Shown here: positions 25,651-38,310 of the stretch, one piece after another | Layout: each line of letters starts with the position of its first letter | How positions within the stretch are numbered: position 1 is the first letter of the stretch | Assembly: GCA_032622095.1 (NCBI GenBank) | Contig: CP136064.1 | Location: 143,177,954-143,241,953, forward strand | Origin: Siphonodentalium dalli | Taxonomy: Eukaryota > Mollusca > Scaphopoda > Gadilida > Siphonodentaliidae | Length of the DNA stretch: 64,000 nt | Direction of reading: 5' to 3' | Made by a program: the position numbers and the translations under genes | Notes under the pieces: model-generated | Seen by the model: only the letters and a program-made list of their open reading frames with translations | Database searches by the model: none | What the model was told of the DNA's origin: nothing

Positions 25651-26468
25651 ATGTTTTTTGGCCGAATGACCCCAAAATTACTCGTTCCCATCTACATTCC
25701 AATTTCAACAGCCATGACAAATTTTATGATGATCAGACAAAAGATACGACCTGTAGCCCGTGCTAAAGGATTTAGTCATACAAAGAGTAAAATCCAAGAT
25801 GGCTGCTGGCGGCCATGTTTTTTGGCCGAATGACCCCAAAATTACTCGTTCCCATCTACATTCCAATTTCAACAGCCATGACAAATTTTATGATGATCAG
25901 ACTAAAGGTACGACCTGTAGCCCGTGCTAAAGGATTTAGTCATACAAAGAGTAAAATCCAAGATGGCTGCTGGCAGCCATGTTTTTTGGCCGAATGACCC
26001 CAAAATTACTCGTTCCCATCTACATTCCAATTTCAACAGCCATGACAAATTTTATGATGATCAGACAAAAGATACGACCTGTAGCCCGTGCTAAAGGATT
26101 TAGTCATACAAAGAGTAAAATCCATTGGCTGCTGGCGGCCATGTTTTTTGGCCGAATGACCCCAAAATTACTCGTTCCCATCTACATTCCAATTTCAACA
26201 TCCATGACAAATTTTATGATGATCAGACTAAAGGTACGACCTGTAGCCCGTGCTAAAGGATTTAGTCATACAAAGAGTAAAATCCAAGATGGCTGCTGGC
26301 GGCCATGTTTTTTGGCCGAATGACCCCAAAATGACTCGTTCCCATCTACATGTCATTATTAACATTCATGAGAAATTTTATGATGATCAGACTAAAGGTA
26401 CGACCTGTAGCCCGTGCTAAAGAATTTAGTCATACAAAGAGTAAAATCCAAGATGACTGCTGGCAGCC
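25651..26468 (+). repeat. Five-monomer higher-order unit (818 bp)
   Basis: The monomers are 164+164+162+164+164. The next unit starts at 26469 with the same variant order. The third monomer is the 162-bp type, in which CCAAGATGG is changed to CCATTGG. Confidence 0.85.
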
Positions 26469-27772
26469 ATGTTTTTTGGCCGAATGACCCCAAAATTACT
26501 CGTTCCCATCTACATTCCAATTTCAACAGCCATGACAAATTTTATGATGATCAGACAAAAGATACGACCTGTAGCCCGTGCTAAAGGATTTAGTCATACA
26601 AAGAGTAAAATCCAAGATGGCTGCTGGCGGCCATGTTTTTTGGCCGAATGACCCCAAAATTACTCGTTCCCATCTACATTCCAATTTCAACAGCCATGAC
26701 AAATTTTATGATGATCAGACTAAAGGTACGACCTGTAGCCCGTGCTAAAGGATTTAGTCATACAAAGAGTAAAATCCAAGATGGCTGCTGGCAGCCATGT
26801 TTTTTGGCCGAATGACCCCAAAATTACTCGTTCCCATCTACATTCCAATTTCAACAGCCATGACAAATTTTATGATGATCAGACAAAAGATACGACCTGT
26901 AGCCCGTGCTAAAGGATTTAGTCATACAAAGAGTAAAATCCATTGGCTGCTGGCGGCCATGTTTTTTGGCCGAATGACCCCAAAATTACTCGTTCCCATC
27001 TACATTCCAATTTCAACAGCCATGACAAATTTTATGATGATCAGACAAAAGATACGACCTGTAGCCCGTGCTAAAGGATTTAGTCATACAAAGAGTAAAA
27101 TCCATTGGCTGCTGGCGGCCATGTTTTTTGGCCGAATGACCCCAAAATTACTCGTTCCCATCTACATTCCAATTTCAACAGCCATGACAAATTTTATGAT
27201 GATCAGACAAAAGATACGACCTGTAGCCCGTGCTAAAGGATTTAGTCATACAAAGAGTAAAATCCATTGGCTGCTGGCGGCCATGTTTTTTGGCCGAATG
27301 ACCCCAAAATTACTCGTTCCCATCTACATTCCAATTTCAACAGCCATGACAAATTTTATGATGATCAGACAAAAGATACGACCTGTAGCCCGTGCTAAAG
27401 GATTTAGTCATACAAAGAGTAAAATCCATTGGCTGCTGGCGGCCATGTTTTTTGGCCGAATGACCCCAAAATTACTCGTTCCCATCTACATTCCAATTTC
27501 AACATCCATGACAAATTTTATGATGATCAGACTAAAGGTACGACCTGTAGCCCGTGCTAAAGGATTTAGTCATACAAAGAGTAAAATCCAAGATGGCTGC
27601 TGGCGGCCATGTTTTTTGGCCGAATGACCCCAAAATGACTCGTTCCCATCTACATGTCATTATTAACATTCATGAGAAATTTTATGATGATCAGACTAAA
27701 GGTACGACCTGTAGCCCGTGCTAAAGAATTTAGTCATACAAAGAGTAAAATCCAAGATGACTGCTGGCAGCC
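26469..27772 (+). repeat. Expanded eight-monomer unit (1,304 bp)
   Basis: This unit equals the preceding 818-bp unit plus exactly 3 x 162 bp. Four 162-bp monomers stand in a row (starting near 26797, 26959, 27121 and 27283) where the earlier unit has one. Because 162 is divisible by 3, the frame stays open for 276 codons (26797-27627); this is a by-product of the expansion, not a gene. Confidence 0.9.
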
Positions 27773-30199
27773 ATGTTTTTTGGCCGAATGACCCCAAAAT
27801 TACTCGTTCCCATCTACATTCCAATTTCAACAGCCATGACAAATTTTATGATGATCAGACAAAAGATACGACCTGTAGCCCGTGCTAAAGGATTTAGTCA
27901 TACAAAGAGTAAAATCCAAGATGGCTGCTGGCGGCCATGTTTTTTGGCCGAATGACCCCAAAATTACTCGTTCCCATCTACATTCCAATTTCAACAGCCA
28001 TGACAAATTTTATGATGATCAGACTAAAGGTACGACCTGTAGCCCGTGCTAAAGGATTTAGTCATACAAAGAGTAAAATCCAAGATGGCTGCTGGCAGCC
28101 ATGTTTTTTGGCCGAATGACCCCAAAATTACTCGTTCCCATCTACATTCCAATTTCAACAGCCATGACAAATTTTATGATGATCAGACAAAAGATACGAC
28201 CTGTAGCCCGTGCTAAAGGATTTAGTCATACAAAGAGTAAAATCCAAGATGGCTGCTGGCGGCCATGTTTTTTGGCCGAATGACCCCAAAATTACTCGTT
28301 CCCATCTACATCCCAATTTCAACAGCCATGACAAATTTTATGATGATCAGACTAAAGGTACGACCTGTAGCCCGTGCTAAAGGATTTAGTCATACAAAGA
28401 GTAAAATCCAAGATGGCTGCTGGCGGCCATGTTTTTTGGCCGAATGACCCCAAAATGACTCGTTCCCATCTACATGTCATTATTAACATTCATGAGAAAT
28501 TTTATGATGATCAGACTAAAGGTACGACCTGTAGCCCGTGCTAAAGAATTTAGTCATACAAAGAGTAAAATCCAAGATGACTGCTGGCAGCCATGTTTTT
28601 TGGCCGAATGACCCCAAAATGACTCGTTCCCATCTACATGTCATTATTAACATTCATGACAAATTTTATGATGATCAGACTAAAGGTACGACCTGTAGCC
28701 CGTGCTAAAGAATTTAGTCATACAAAGAGTAAAATCCAAGATGGCTGCTGGCAGCCATGTTTTTCAGGCCGAATGACCCCAAAATGTGTCGTTCCCATCT
28801 ACATGTCATTGCTAATATCCATGACAAATTTTATGATGATCAGACTAAAGGTACGACCTGTAGCCCGTGCTAAAGAATTCAGTCATACAAAGATTAAAAT
28901 CCAAGATGGCTGCTGGCGGCCATGTTTTTCGATCGAATGACCCCAAAATGTGTCGTTCCCATCTACATGTCATTGCTAATATCAATTACAAATTTCATGA
29001 TGATCAGACTAAAGGTACGACCTGTAGATGTGCTAAAGAATTCAGTCATACAAAGATTAAAATCCAAGATGGCTGCCGGCAACCATGTTTTTCGGCCGAA
29101 TGACCCCAAAATGACTCGTTCCCATCTACATGTCAATATTAACATCCATGACAAATTTCATGATGATCAGACTAAAGGTACGACCTGTGGCCCGTGCTAA
29201 TAGATTAATTTTTTAAATCCAAGATGGCCACTGGCGGCCATGTTTTTTGTCCGAATGACCCCAAAATGACTCGTTCCCATCCAGATTCCAATTTCAACAG
29301 CCATGACAAATTTTATGATGATCAGACTAAAGGTACGACCTGTAGCCCGTGCTAAAGAATTTAGTCATACAAAGAGTAAAATCCAAGATGGCTGCTGGCG
29401 GCCTTGTTTTTTGGCCGAATGACCCCAAAATTACTCGTTCCCATCTACATGTCAATATTAACATCCATGAAAAATTTCATGATGATCAGACGAACAGTAC
29501 GACCTGTGGCCCGTGCTAATGGATTAAATTTTGAAATCCAAGATGGCCACTGGCGGCCATATTTTTTGTCCGAATGACACCAAAATGACTCGTTCCCATC
29601 TACATTCCAATTTCAACAGCCATGACAAATTTTATGATGATCAGACTAAAGGTACGACCTGTAGCCCGTGCTAAAGGATTTAGTCATACAAAGAGTAAAA
29701 TCCAAGATGGCTGCTGGCAGCCATGTTTTTTGGCCGAATGACCCCAAAATTACTCGTTCCCATCTACATTCCAATTTCAACAGCCATGACAAATTTTATG
29801 ATGATCAGACAAAAGATACGACCTGTAGCCCGTGCTAAAGGATTTAGTCATACAAAGAGTAAAATCCAAGATGGCTGCTGGCGGCCATGTTTTTTGGCCG
29901 AATGACCCCAAAATTACTCGTTCCCATCTACATTCCAATTTCAACAGCCATGACAAATTTTATGATGATCAGACTAAAGGTACGACCTGTAGCCCGTGCT
30001 AAAGGATTTAGTCATACAAAGAGTAAAATCCAAGATGGCTGCTGGCGGCCATGTTTTTTGGCCGAATGACCCCAAAATGACTCGTTCCCATCTACATGTC
30101 ATTATTAACATTCATGAGAAATTTTATGATGATCAGACTAAAGGTACGACCTGTAGCCCGTGCTAAAGAATTTAGTCATACAAAGAGTAAAATCCAAGA

Positions 30200-33100
30200 T
30201 GACTGCTGGCAGCCATGTTTTTTGGCCGAATGACCCCAAAATTACTCGTTCCCATCTACATTCCAATTTCAACAGCCATGACAAATTTTATGATGATCAG
30301 ACAAAAGATACGACCTGTAGCCCGTGCTAAAGGATTTAGTCATACAAAGAGTAAAATCCAAGATGGCTGCTGGCGGCCATGTTTTTTGGCCGAATGACCC
30401 CAAAATTACTCGTTCCCATCTACATTCCAATTTCAACAGCCATGACAAATTTTATGATGATCAGACTAAAGGTACGACCTGTAGCCCGTGCTAAAGGATT
30501 TAGTCATACAAAGAGTAAAATCCAAGATGGCTGCTGGCGGCCATGTTTTTTGGCCGAATGACCCCAAAATGACTCGTTCCCATCTACATGTCATTATTAA
30601 CATTCATGAGAAATTTTATGATGATCAGACTAAAGGTACGACCTGTAGCCCGTGCTAAAGAATTTAGTCATACAAAGAGTAAAATCCAAGATGACTGCTG
30701 GCGACCATGTTTTTTGACCGAATGGCCCCAAAATTACTCGTTCCCATCTACATGTAAATATTAACATCCATGACAAATTTCATGATGATCAGACGAACCG
30801 TACGACCTGTGGCCCGTGCTAATGGATTAAATTTTGAAATCCAAGATGGCCACTGGCGGCCATATTTTTTGTCCGAATGACCCCAAAATGACTCGTTCCC
30901 ATCTACATTCCAATTTCAACAGCCATGACAAAGTTTATGATGATCAGACTAAAGGTACGACCTGTAGCCCGTGCTAAAGGATTTAGTCATACAAAGAGTA
31001 AAATCCAAGATGGCTGCTGGCGGCCATGTTTTTTGGCCGAATGACCCCAAAATGACTCGTTCCCATCTACATGTCATTATTAACATTCATGAGAAATTTT
31101 ATGATGATCAGACTAAAGGTACGACCTGTAGCCCGTGCTAAAGAATTTAGTCATACAAAGAGTAAAATCCAAGATGACTGCTGGCGACCATGTTTTTTGA
31201 CCGAATGGCCCCAAAATTACTCGTTCCCATCTACATGTCAATATTAACATCCATGACAAATTTCATGATGATCAGACGAACAGTACGACCTGTGGCCCGT
31301 GCTAATGGATTAAATTTTGAAATCCAAGATGGCCACTGGCGGCCATATTTTTTGTCCGAATGACCCCAAAATGACTCGTTCCCATCTACATTCCAATTTC
31401 AACAGCCATGACAAAGTTTATGATGATCAGACTAAAGGTACGACCTGTAGCCCGTGCTAAAGAATTTAGTCATACAAAGAGTAAAATCCAAGATGACTGC
31501 TGGCAGCCATGTTTTTTGGCCGAATGACCCCAAAATGACTCGTTCCCATCTACATGTCATTATTAACATTCATGACAAATTTTATGATGATCAGACTAAA
31601 GGTACGACCTGTAGCCCGTGCTAAAGGATTTAGTCATACAAAGAGTAAAATCCAAGATGGCTGCTGGCAGCCATGTTTTTCAGGCCGAATGACCCCAAAA
31701 TGTGTCGTTCCCATCTACATGTCATTGCTAATATCCATGACAAATTTTATGATGATCAGACTAAAGGTACGACCTGTAGCCCGTGCTAAAGAATTCAGTC
31801 ATACAAAGATTAAAATCCAAGATGGCTGCTGGCGGCCATGTTTTTCGATCGAATGACCCCAAAATGTGTCGTTCCCATCTACATGTCATTGCTAATATCA
31901 ATTACAAATTTCATGATGATCAGACTAAAGGTACGACCTGTAGCCCGTGCTAAAGAATTTAGTCATACAAAGAGTAAAATCCAAGATGACTGCTGGCAGC
32001 CATGTTTTTTGGCCGAATGACCCCAAAATTACTCGTTCCCATCTACATTCCAATTTCAACAGCCATGACAAATTTTATGATGATCAGACAAAAGATACGA
32101 CCTGTAGCCCGTGCTAAAGGATTTAGTCATACAAAGAGTAAAATCCAAGATGGCTGCTGGCGGCCATGTTTTTTGGCCGAATGACCCCAAAATTACTCGT
32201 TCCCATCTACATTCCAATTTCAACAGCCATGACAAATTTTATGATGATCAGACTAAAGGTACGACCTGTAGCCCGTGCTAAAGGATTTAGTCATACAAAG
32301 AGTAAAATCCAAGATGGCTGCTGGCGGCCATGTTTTTTGGCCGAATGACCCCAAAATGACTCGTTCCCATCTACATGTCATTATTAACATTCATGAGAAA
32401 TTTTATGATGATCAGACTAAAGGTACGACCTGTAGCCCGTGCTAAAGAATTTAGTCATACAAAGAGTAAAATCCAAGATGACTGCTGGCGACCATGTTTT
32501 TTGACCGAATGGCCCCAAAATTACTCGTTCCCATCTACATGTAAATATTAACATCCATGACAAATTTCATGATGATCAGACGAACCGTACGACCTGTGGC
32601 CCGTGCTAATGGATTAAATTTTGAAATCCAAGATGGCCACTGGCGGCCATATTTTTTGTCCGAATGACCCCAAAATGACTCGTTCCCATCTACATTCCAA
32701 TTTCAACAGCCATGACAAAGTTTATGATGATCAGACTAAAGGTACGACCTGTAGCCCGTGCTAAAGGATTTAGTCATACAAAGAGTAAAATCCAAGATGG
32801 CTGCTGGCGGCCATGTTTTTTGGCCGAATGACCCCAAAATGACTCGTTCCCATCTACATGTCATTATTAACATTCATGAGAAATTTTATGATGATCAGAC
32901 TAAAGGTACGACCTGTAGCCCGTGCTAAAGAATTTAGTCATACAAAGAGTAAAATCCAAGATGACTGCTGGCGACCATGTTTTTTGACCGAATGGCCCCA
33001 AAATTACTCGTTCCCATCTACATGTCAATATTAACATCCATGACAAATTTCATGATGATCAGACGAACAGTACGACCTGTGGCCCGTGCTAATGGATTAA

Positions 33101-33340
33101 ATTTTGAAATCCAAGATGGCCACTGGCGGCCATATTTTTTGTCCGAATGACCCCAAAATGACTCGTTCCCATCTACATTCCAATTTCAACAGCCATGACA
33201 AAGTTTATGATGATCAGACTAAAGGTACGACCTGTAGCCCGTGCTAAAGAATTTAGTCATACAAAGAGTAAAATCCAAGATGACTGCTGGCAGCCATGTT
33301 TTTGGCCGAATGACCCCAAAATGACTCGTTCCCATCTACA
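30200..33340 (+). repeat. Tandem higher-order duplication, offset 1,787 bp
   Basis: 30200-31550 and 31990-33340 carry the same monomer order, including two shorter variant monomers with gactgctggcgacc, at an offset of 1,786-1,787 bp. Confidence 0.8.
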
Positions 33341-36029
33341 TGTCATTATTAACATTCATGACAAATTTTATGATGATCAGACTAAAGGTACGACCTGTAG
33401 CCCGTGCTAAAGGATTTAGTCATACAAAGAGTAAAATCCAAGATGGCTGCTGGCAGCCATGTTTTTTCAGGCCGAATGACCCCAAAATGTGTCGTTCCCA
33501 TCTACATGTCATTGCTAATATCCATGACAAATTTTATGATGATCAGACTAAAGGTACGACCTGTAGCCCGTGCTAAAGAATTCAGTCATACAAAGATTAA
33601 AATCCAAGATGGCTGCTGGCGGCCATGTTTTTCGATCGAATGACCCCAAAATGTGTCGTTCCCATCTACATGTCATTGCTAATATCAATTACAAATTTCA
33701 TGATGATCAGACTAAAGGTACGACCTGTAGATGTGCTAAAGAATTCAGTCATACAAAGATTAAAATCCAAGATGGCTGCCGGCAACCATGTTTTTCGGCC
33801 GAATGACCCCAAAATGACTCGTTCCCATCTACATGTCAATATTAACATCCATGACAAATTTCATGATGATCAGACTAAAGGTACGACCTGTGGCCCGTGC
33901 TAATAGATTAATTTTTTAAATCCAAGATGGCCACTGGCGGCCATGTTTTTTGTCCGAATGACCCCAAAATGACTCGTTCCCATCCAGATTCCAATTTCAA
34001 CAGCCATGACAAATTTTATGATGATCAGACTAAAGGTACGACCTGTAGCCCGTGCTAAAGAATTTAGTCATACAAAGAGTAAAATCCAAGATGGCTGCTG
34101 GCGGCCTTGTTTTTTGGCCGAATGACCCCAAAATTACTCGTTCCCATCTACATGTCAATATTAACATCCATGAAAAATTTCATGATGATCAGACGAACAG
34201 TACGACCTGTGGCCCGTGCTAATGGATTAAATTTTGAAATCCAAGATGGCCACTGGCGGCCATATTTTTTGTCCGAATGACCCCAAAATGACTCGTTCCC
34301 ATCTACATTCCAATTTCAACAGCCATGACAAATTTTATGATGATCAGACTAAAGGTACGACCTGTAGCCCGTGCTAAAGGATTTAGTCATACAAAGAGTA
34401 AAATCCAAGATGGCTGCTGGCAGCCATGTTTTTTGGCCGAATGACCCCAAAATTACTCGTTCCCATCTACATTCCAATTTCAACAGCCATGACAAATTTT
34501 ATGATGATCAGACAAAAGATACGACCTGTAGCCCGTGCTAAAGGATTTAGTCATACAAAGAGTAAAATCCAAGATGGCTGCTGGTGGCCATGTTTTTTGG
34601 CCGAATGACCCCAAAATGACTCGTTCCCATCTACATTCCAATTTCAACAGCCATGACAAATTTTATGATGATCAGACTAAAGGTACGACCTGTAGCCCGT
34701 GCTAAAGGATTTAGTCATACAAAGAGTAAAATCCAAGATGGCTGCTGGCGGCGATGTTTTTTGGCCGAATGACCCCAAAATGACTCGTTCCCATCTACAT
34801 GTCATTATTAACATTCGTGACAAATTTTATGATGATCAGACTAAAGGTACGACCTGTAGCCGGTGCTAAAGGATTTAGTCATACAAAGAGTAAAATCCAA
34901 GATGGCTGCTGGCGGCCATGTTTTTCGGGCGAATGATCCCAAAATGAGTCGTTCCCATCTACATGTCATTGTTAAAGTGATGTGAAACGTAAATTGAACC
35001 TCATAATTGAGTTCCCTGCGTTATTCTGTGGAAAGACTGAATAAAATAACCCCCATACACGAAATGCCCTAAACAGATATCAGTTTGTACTAATTATACG
35101 GCCACGTAACTAACTATTTACTTTCCCTCAATCGGGACGAATAATTCCACTGTAAACGCGAAATAAATACACAAACGAGTTGTCGTGTGCAGTCGCGGAA
35201 ACACACGAACACTTCCGACTTGGTCGGGATTGAGTCGGCTTTCGTTCTCAGAAAATAGCTTCCGTGGAGGGAGGCCGTTTGCTGGAATAGCGTAACATCA
35301 GCTTAATAAAACGAAAAACAAGCGGTATAGTCAATTCGAATGGGAGGGATATAAAAGGAATTATTGCCTGAAATCACCAACGGAAGAACATTGACCGAGT
35401 TATGAAAGAATTATAATCAAAGTGGTCATGATCGAGCAATGAACAACGGTAACAGTTGAAAATGTTACTATTTATAGAAATTTGTAATCGTTGCAGATCG
35501 TTGACCGATTTTATGATCGAACTACAGCAGGTACAGTCTCGTGCAGAAAGAGTTGTCTTACATGTGTATTTCAAACTGTTTAATTACCTGTGCAATGCTA
35601 CATGTGTGCCATATTGCTATTCACTATTCTAGTACAGACCGTATTTGTTTGGGACAGCGATAGTGATATAGATATCCATATGGAATTATGTGTTCTTCAA
35701 TTTTTGAGTTTATATAGGCCCAAATAAATATACCATAAGATGGACTCAATCATTGACAGTTAAAATTGGATGGAAGTAAAGAAGTGTTGTGTATTTGCAC
35801 TAAGTAAGCGAAATTGCTTTATGCTTAATCGCAAATATTTGTATGCAAATAAATAATAAATGTAAAAAAGACTCCCATGTGATTTGCTCTAAACTCAAAT
35901 TAACTCAGGCCATAAAACATTACTCAAACATAGGTGAGGACTCCACCCAGATCCCATACTAAGCTGGATGTTCAGACTGAGGAAACCAGTTGGAGATAGG
36001 TACATGTATTTGCTTGAGCATAATTCATT

Positions 36030-36420
36030 TCAATTACGCTTAAGTGTAAATGAAATCCACTTAAGTGTAAATGAGTTGCGCTTAACCGTAATTCATATAC
36101 ACCCCCATTGAACTCCACATACTCAAGCTGAAATGGATGCAACCACATTACTAATGCCAGTAAGTTAACATACATCAGATTATACAAATATACATATAAG
36201 GTAAGACAGCCGATGAAATTATTGCTCTTAATATAATTCCAATGTATTATGATAACGCATAAGTCAATTATGCTTAAGCGTAAATGATTACATTAAGCGT
36301 AACTGATTTACGCTTAAATGCAATTAGTTAATATAAAATGTGAAAATGAATCATTTGCGCTTAAGCGCAAGTATATGTCTATCAATATATTTGCGCTTAA
36401 GCGCAAATACCTAACACTCC
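36030..36420. repeat. Cluster of CTTAAG-centred palindromes
   Basis: At least seven variants of TTRCGCTTAAGYGYAAAT occur: near 36037, 36060, 36080, 36268, 36305, 36353 and 36387. Two are perfect TTGCGCTTAAGCGCAA palindromes, and weaker forms occur near 35825 and 37010. The short period is irregular, so this is not a simple satellite. It may be a cluster of binding sites or remnants of one repeated short element. Confidence 0.7.
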
Positions 36421-36859
36421 CTTTATACTTCCCTCTGATTGTGAATGATAGAGTCCATCTCATAGTATATTATCATGGACCCATAGTAGTAGCCCCATAT
36501 AATACTGAAACATTGAAGAAAAAATATTTCCATATGCATATATCAGCATCTCTGTCCCTGGTGTCCCAAGAATTGGTGCCTCACTCTAGTATATTTTATT
36601 AAAGGGACATTCTCCTACACAGATATATACCATTTCCATGGCCATAAATATGGAATTCGGGGTTACTGGGACTCGCTTCCCTCATATGGTGTACTTATTG
36701 ACTTGAAATTGGGGAAAACCCCAATTTTCATATTATCAGCATCCCTGTCCCCAAGAATTTGTGTCTCCATCCCAGAGATCTAGTATATTTTATAAAAGAG
36801 ATATATCCTGCACATATCTCTACCATTTCCATGGTCATAAAAGAGATATTGGGGTTACT

Positions 36860-36881
36860 GGGGGGGGGGGGGGGGGGGGGG
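36860..36881 (+). repeat. 22-base poly-G run
   Basis: Uninterrupted G from 36860 to 36881, followed by tgctcccc. It can form a G-quadruplex and is likely to be length-variable or a sequencing weak point. Confidence 0.95.
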
Positions 36882-37041
36882 TGCTCCCCTCATATGGTCG
36901 GTCTGTGCCATTTAAAATTAATTCAGGGGGGTGATATCAATGCATATTAATTTTTATTTGCGCAAATGATTTACACTGAAGAGCAAATGATAGATGTTAT
37001 TTTGCGAAATATTTGCGCTTGATCGTAAATGAATAATAAAT

Positions 37042-37455
37042 GTGAAATGGGTATCCCATACATGAAATGCCGTATCTATATGCTATAGCGCGTATATCCT
37101 ACAGGTCTGGGTGAACCACCGATCAATCAATAACAGCCCGATCGGGCTAAAGTAGACCGATCGGGCTAAAATAGACCGATCGGTCTTTCACAGCCAGCCT
37201 GAATCTTGGATAAAGGGAGTAGGCCTACTATAAATTGTTCTTTCAAGTGAAATAGGCCTCCCATACATAAAACGCCTTATCTATATCCTATAGTGCGCAT
37301 ATCCTACAGGTCTGGGTGAACCACTGATCAATCAATAATAGCCCGATCGGGCTAAAATATACCGATCGGGCTAAAATAATCCCATCGGTCTTTCACAGCC
37401 AGCATGAATCTTGGATAAAGGGAGTAGGCCTACTCTAAATTGTTCTTTCAAGTTA
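37042..37455 (+). repeat. Two tandem ~205-bp units with GATCGG palindromes
   Basis: Units start at gtgaaat (37042 and 37247). Each holds caggtctgggtgaacca, AGCCCGATCGGGCT and GACCGATCGGTC-like palindromes, then tcttggataaagggagtagg. Related sequence recurs at 59605-59998. Confidence 0.85.
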
Positions 37456-38068
37456 CAACCATTTTTTTGTAAAAAAATTATTCTTATTCATTTTGAAACT
37501 AATGAAAGACAATTTTGAAACTAATGAAAGACAATGTATAATTTTTTGCTGGTATATTCATCATAAATTTGAACAAATCTTCAAGCAAACAAAATTTCAA
37601 TATTCAAGAAATCTCTTACAACAGTGTCAGGAAGACCAATCGATCTAGCTCAGCACGATTGGTCTATTGTGATGTCAAATATTATTGAAATATTGCTTAT
37701 AATTTACATTTACAGAAGTCAATAATTCGCATGCAGATAACTTCACCTTGTATTCGGCCAAATATGTTGACGTTAGATTAGAAGGCAGAATTCCCAGATT
37801 TGTTTATTATTGGTGAACCTGGATAATTTCGGAGGTGTGCCAATCGTCTTTTGCACACTGTGAATACGTACTCATTCTCTCCTAAATTTGCAAAAATTCC
37901 ATATATAAATATATATACAGAGTGTGAAAACTTTGTTAGTTGCCAAATAATTGTCGACATTTTACTTAGAAAACTTGAATGCAAAAACTATGATAGGCCC
38001 CCTATTATTTTGTTTTTTTTCTTTCTCTTTTTGTTGAATCTACTTTCGTTATCGACATGCCGGCCTGT

Positions 38069-38310
38069 GTTCCCATCTACATGTCAATATTAAAATCCAT
38101 GACAAATTTCATGACGATCAGACAAACAATACGGCCTGTAGCCCGTGCTAATGGATTGATTTTTGAAATCTACGATGGCCGCTTTCGGCCATGTTTTTTA
38201 TCCGAATGACCCCAAAATGACTCGTTCCCATCTACATGTCAATGTCAACATCCATGACAAATTTCATAATAATCGGACCAAAGGTACGAACTGTAGCCCG
38301 TGCTAAAGGA
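38069..38310 (+). repeat. Diverged ~1.5-monomer relic of the 164-bp satellite
   Basis: It contains the monomer landmarks (cccatctacatgtcaat, cagacaaac, gcccgtgctaatgga, a GATGGCCGC/GCGGCCATG-like pair, gaatgaccccaaaatgact) with about 10 percent or more changes from the array, consistent with escape from homogenisation. Confidence 0.9.

Larger units (their letters stand above)
21990..34975 (+). repeat. ~164-bp satellite array (about 79 monomers)
   Basis: The basic period is 164 bp (equivalent points such as 25651, 25815 and 25979). A 162-bp variant and a shorter (~155-bp) variant with a different A/T-rich segment also occur. Each monomer holds CCAAGATGGCTGC, a reversed GCGGCCATGTTTT a few bases later, CGAATGACCCCAAAATGAC, TCGTTCCCATCTACAT and GATGATCAGAC. 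The first monomer (21990-22170) is the most diverged. Reading frames are open in many monomers because stops are sparse, but substitutions are not frame-aware and the period (164) is not a multiple of 3, so I treat it as non-coding satellite. Confidence 0.97.
34976..38068. other. Unrelated 3.1-kb segment splitting the satellite from a relic
   Basis: The array stops mid-monomer at ...ctacatgtcattgttaa, and a diverged array fragment restarts at 38069 with gttcccatctacatgtcaa. The two flanks overlap by ~25 bp of monomer. The segment contains CTTAAG palindromes, a poly-G run and a 205-bp tandem repeat (listed separately). I recognise no gene in it; ORFs at 35374, 35972 and 36318 are short and without domains. 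Confidence 0.6.

Noticed and set aside
26797-27627. 276-codon ORF in the 164-bp satellite.
   Set aside because: It arises from four consecutive 162-bp monomers (a multiple of 3) and repeats the same satellite translation; no gene.
21990-34975. Regularly spaced repeats that might suggest a CRISPR array.
   Set aside because: The entire 164-bp unit repeats with no unique spacers, and the setting is a eukaryotic genome; it is a satellite.
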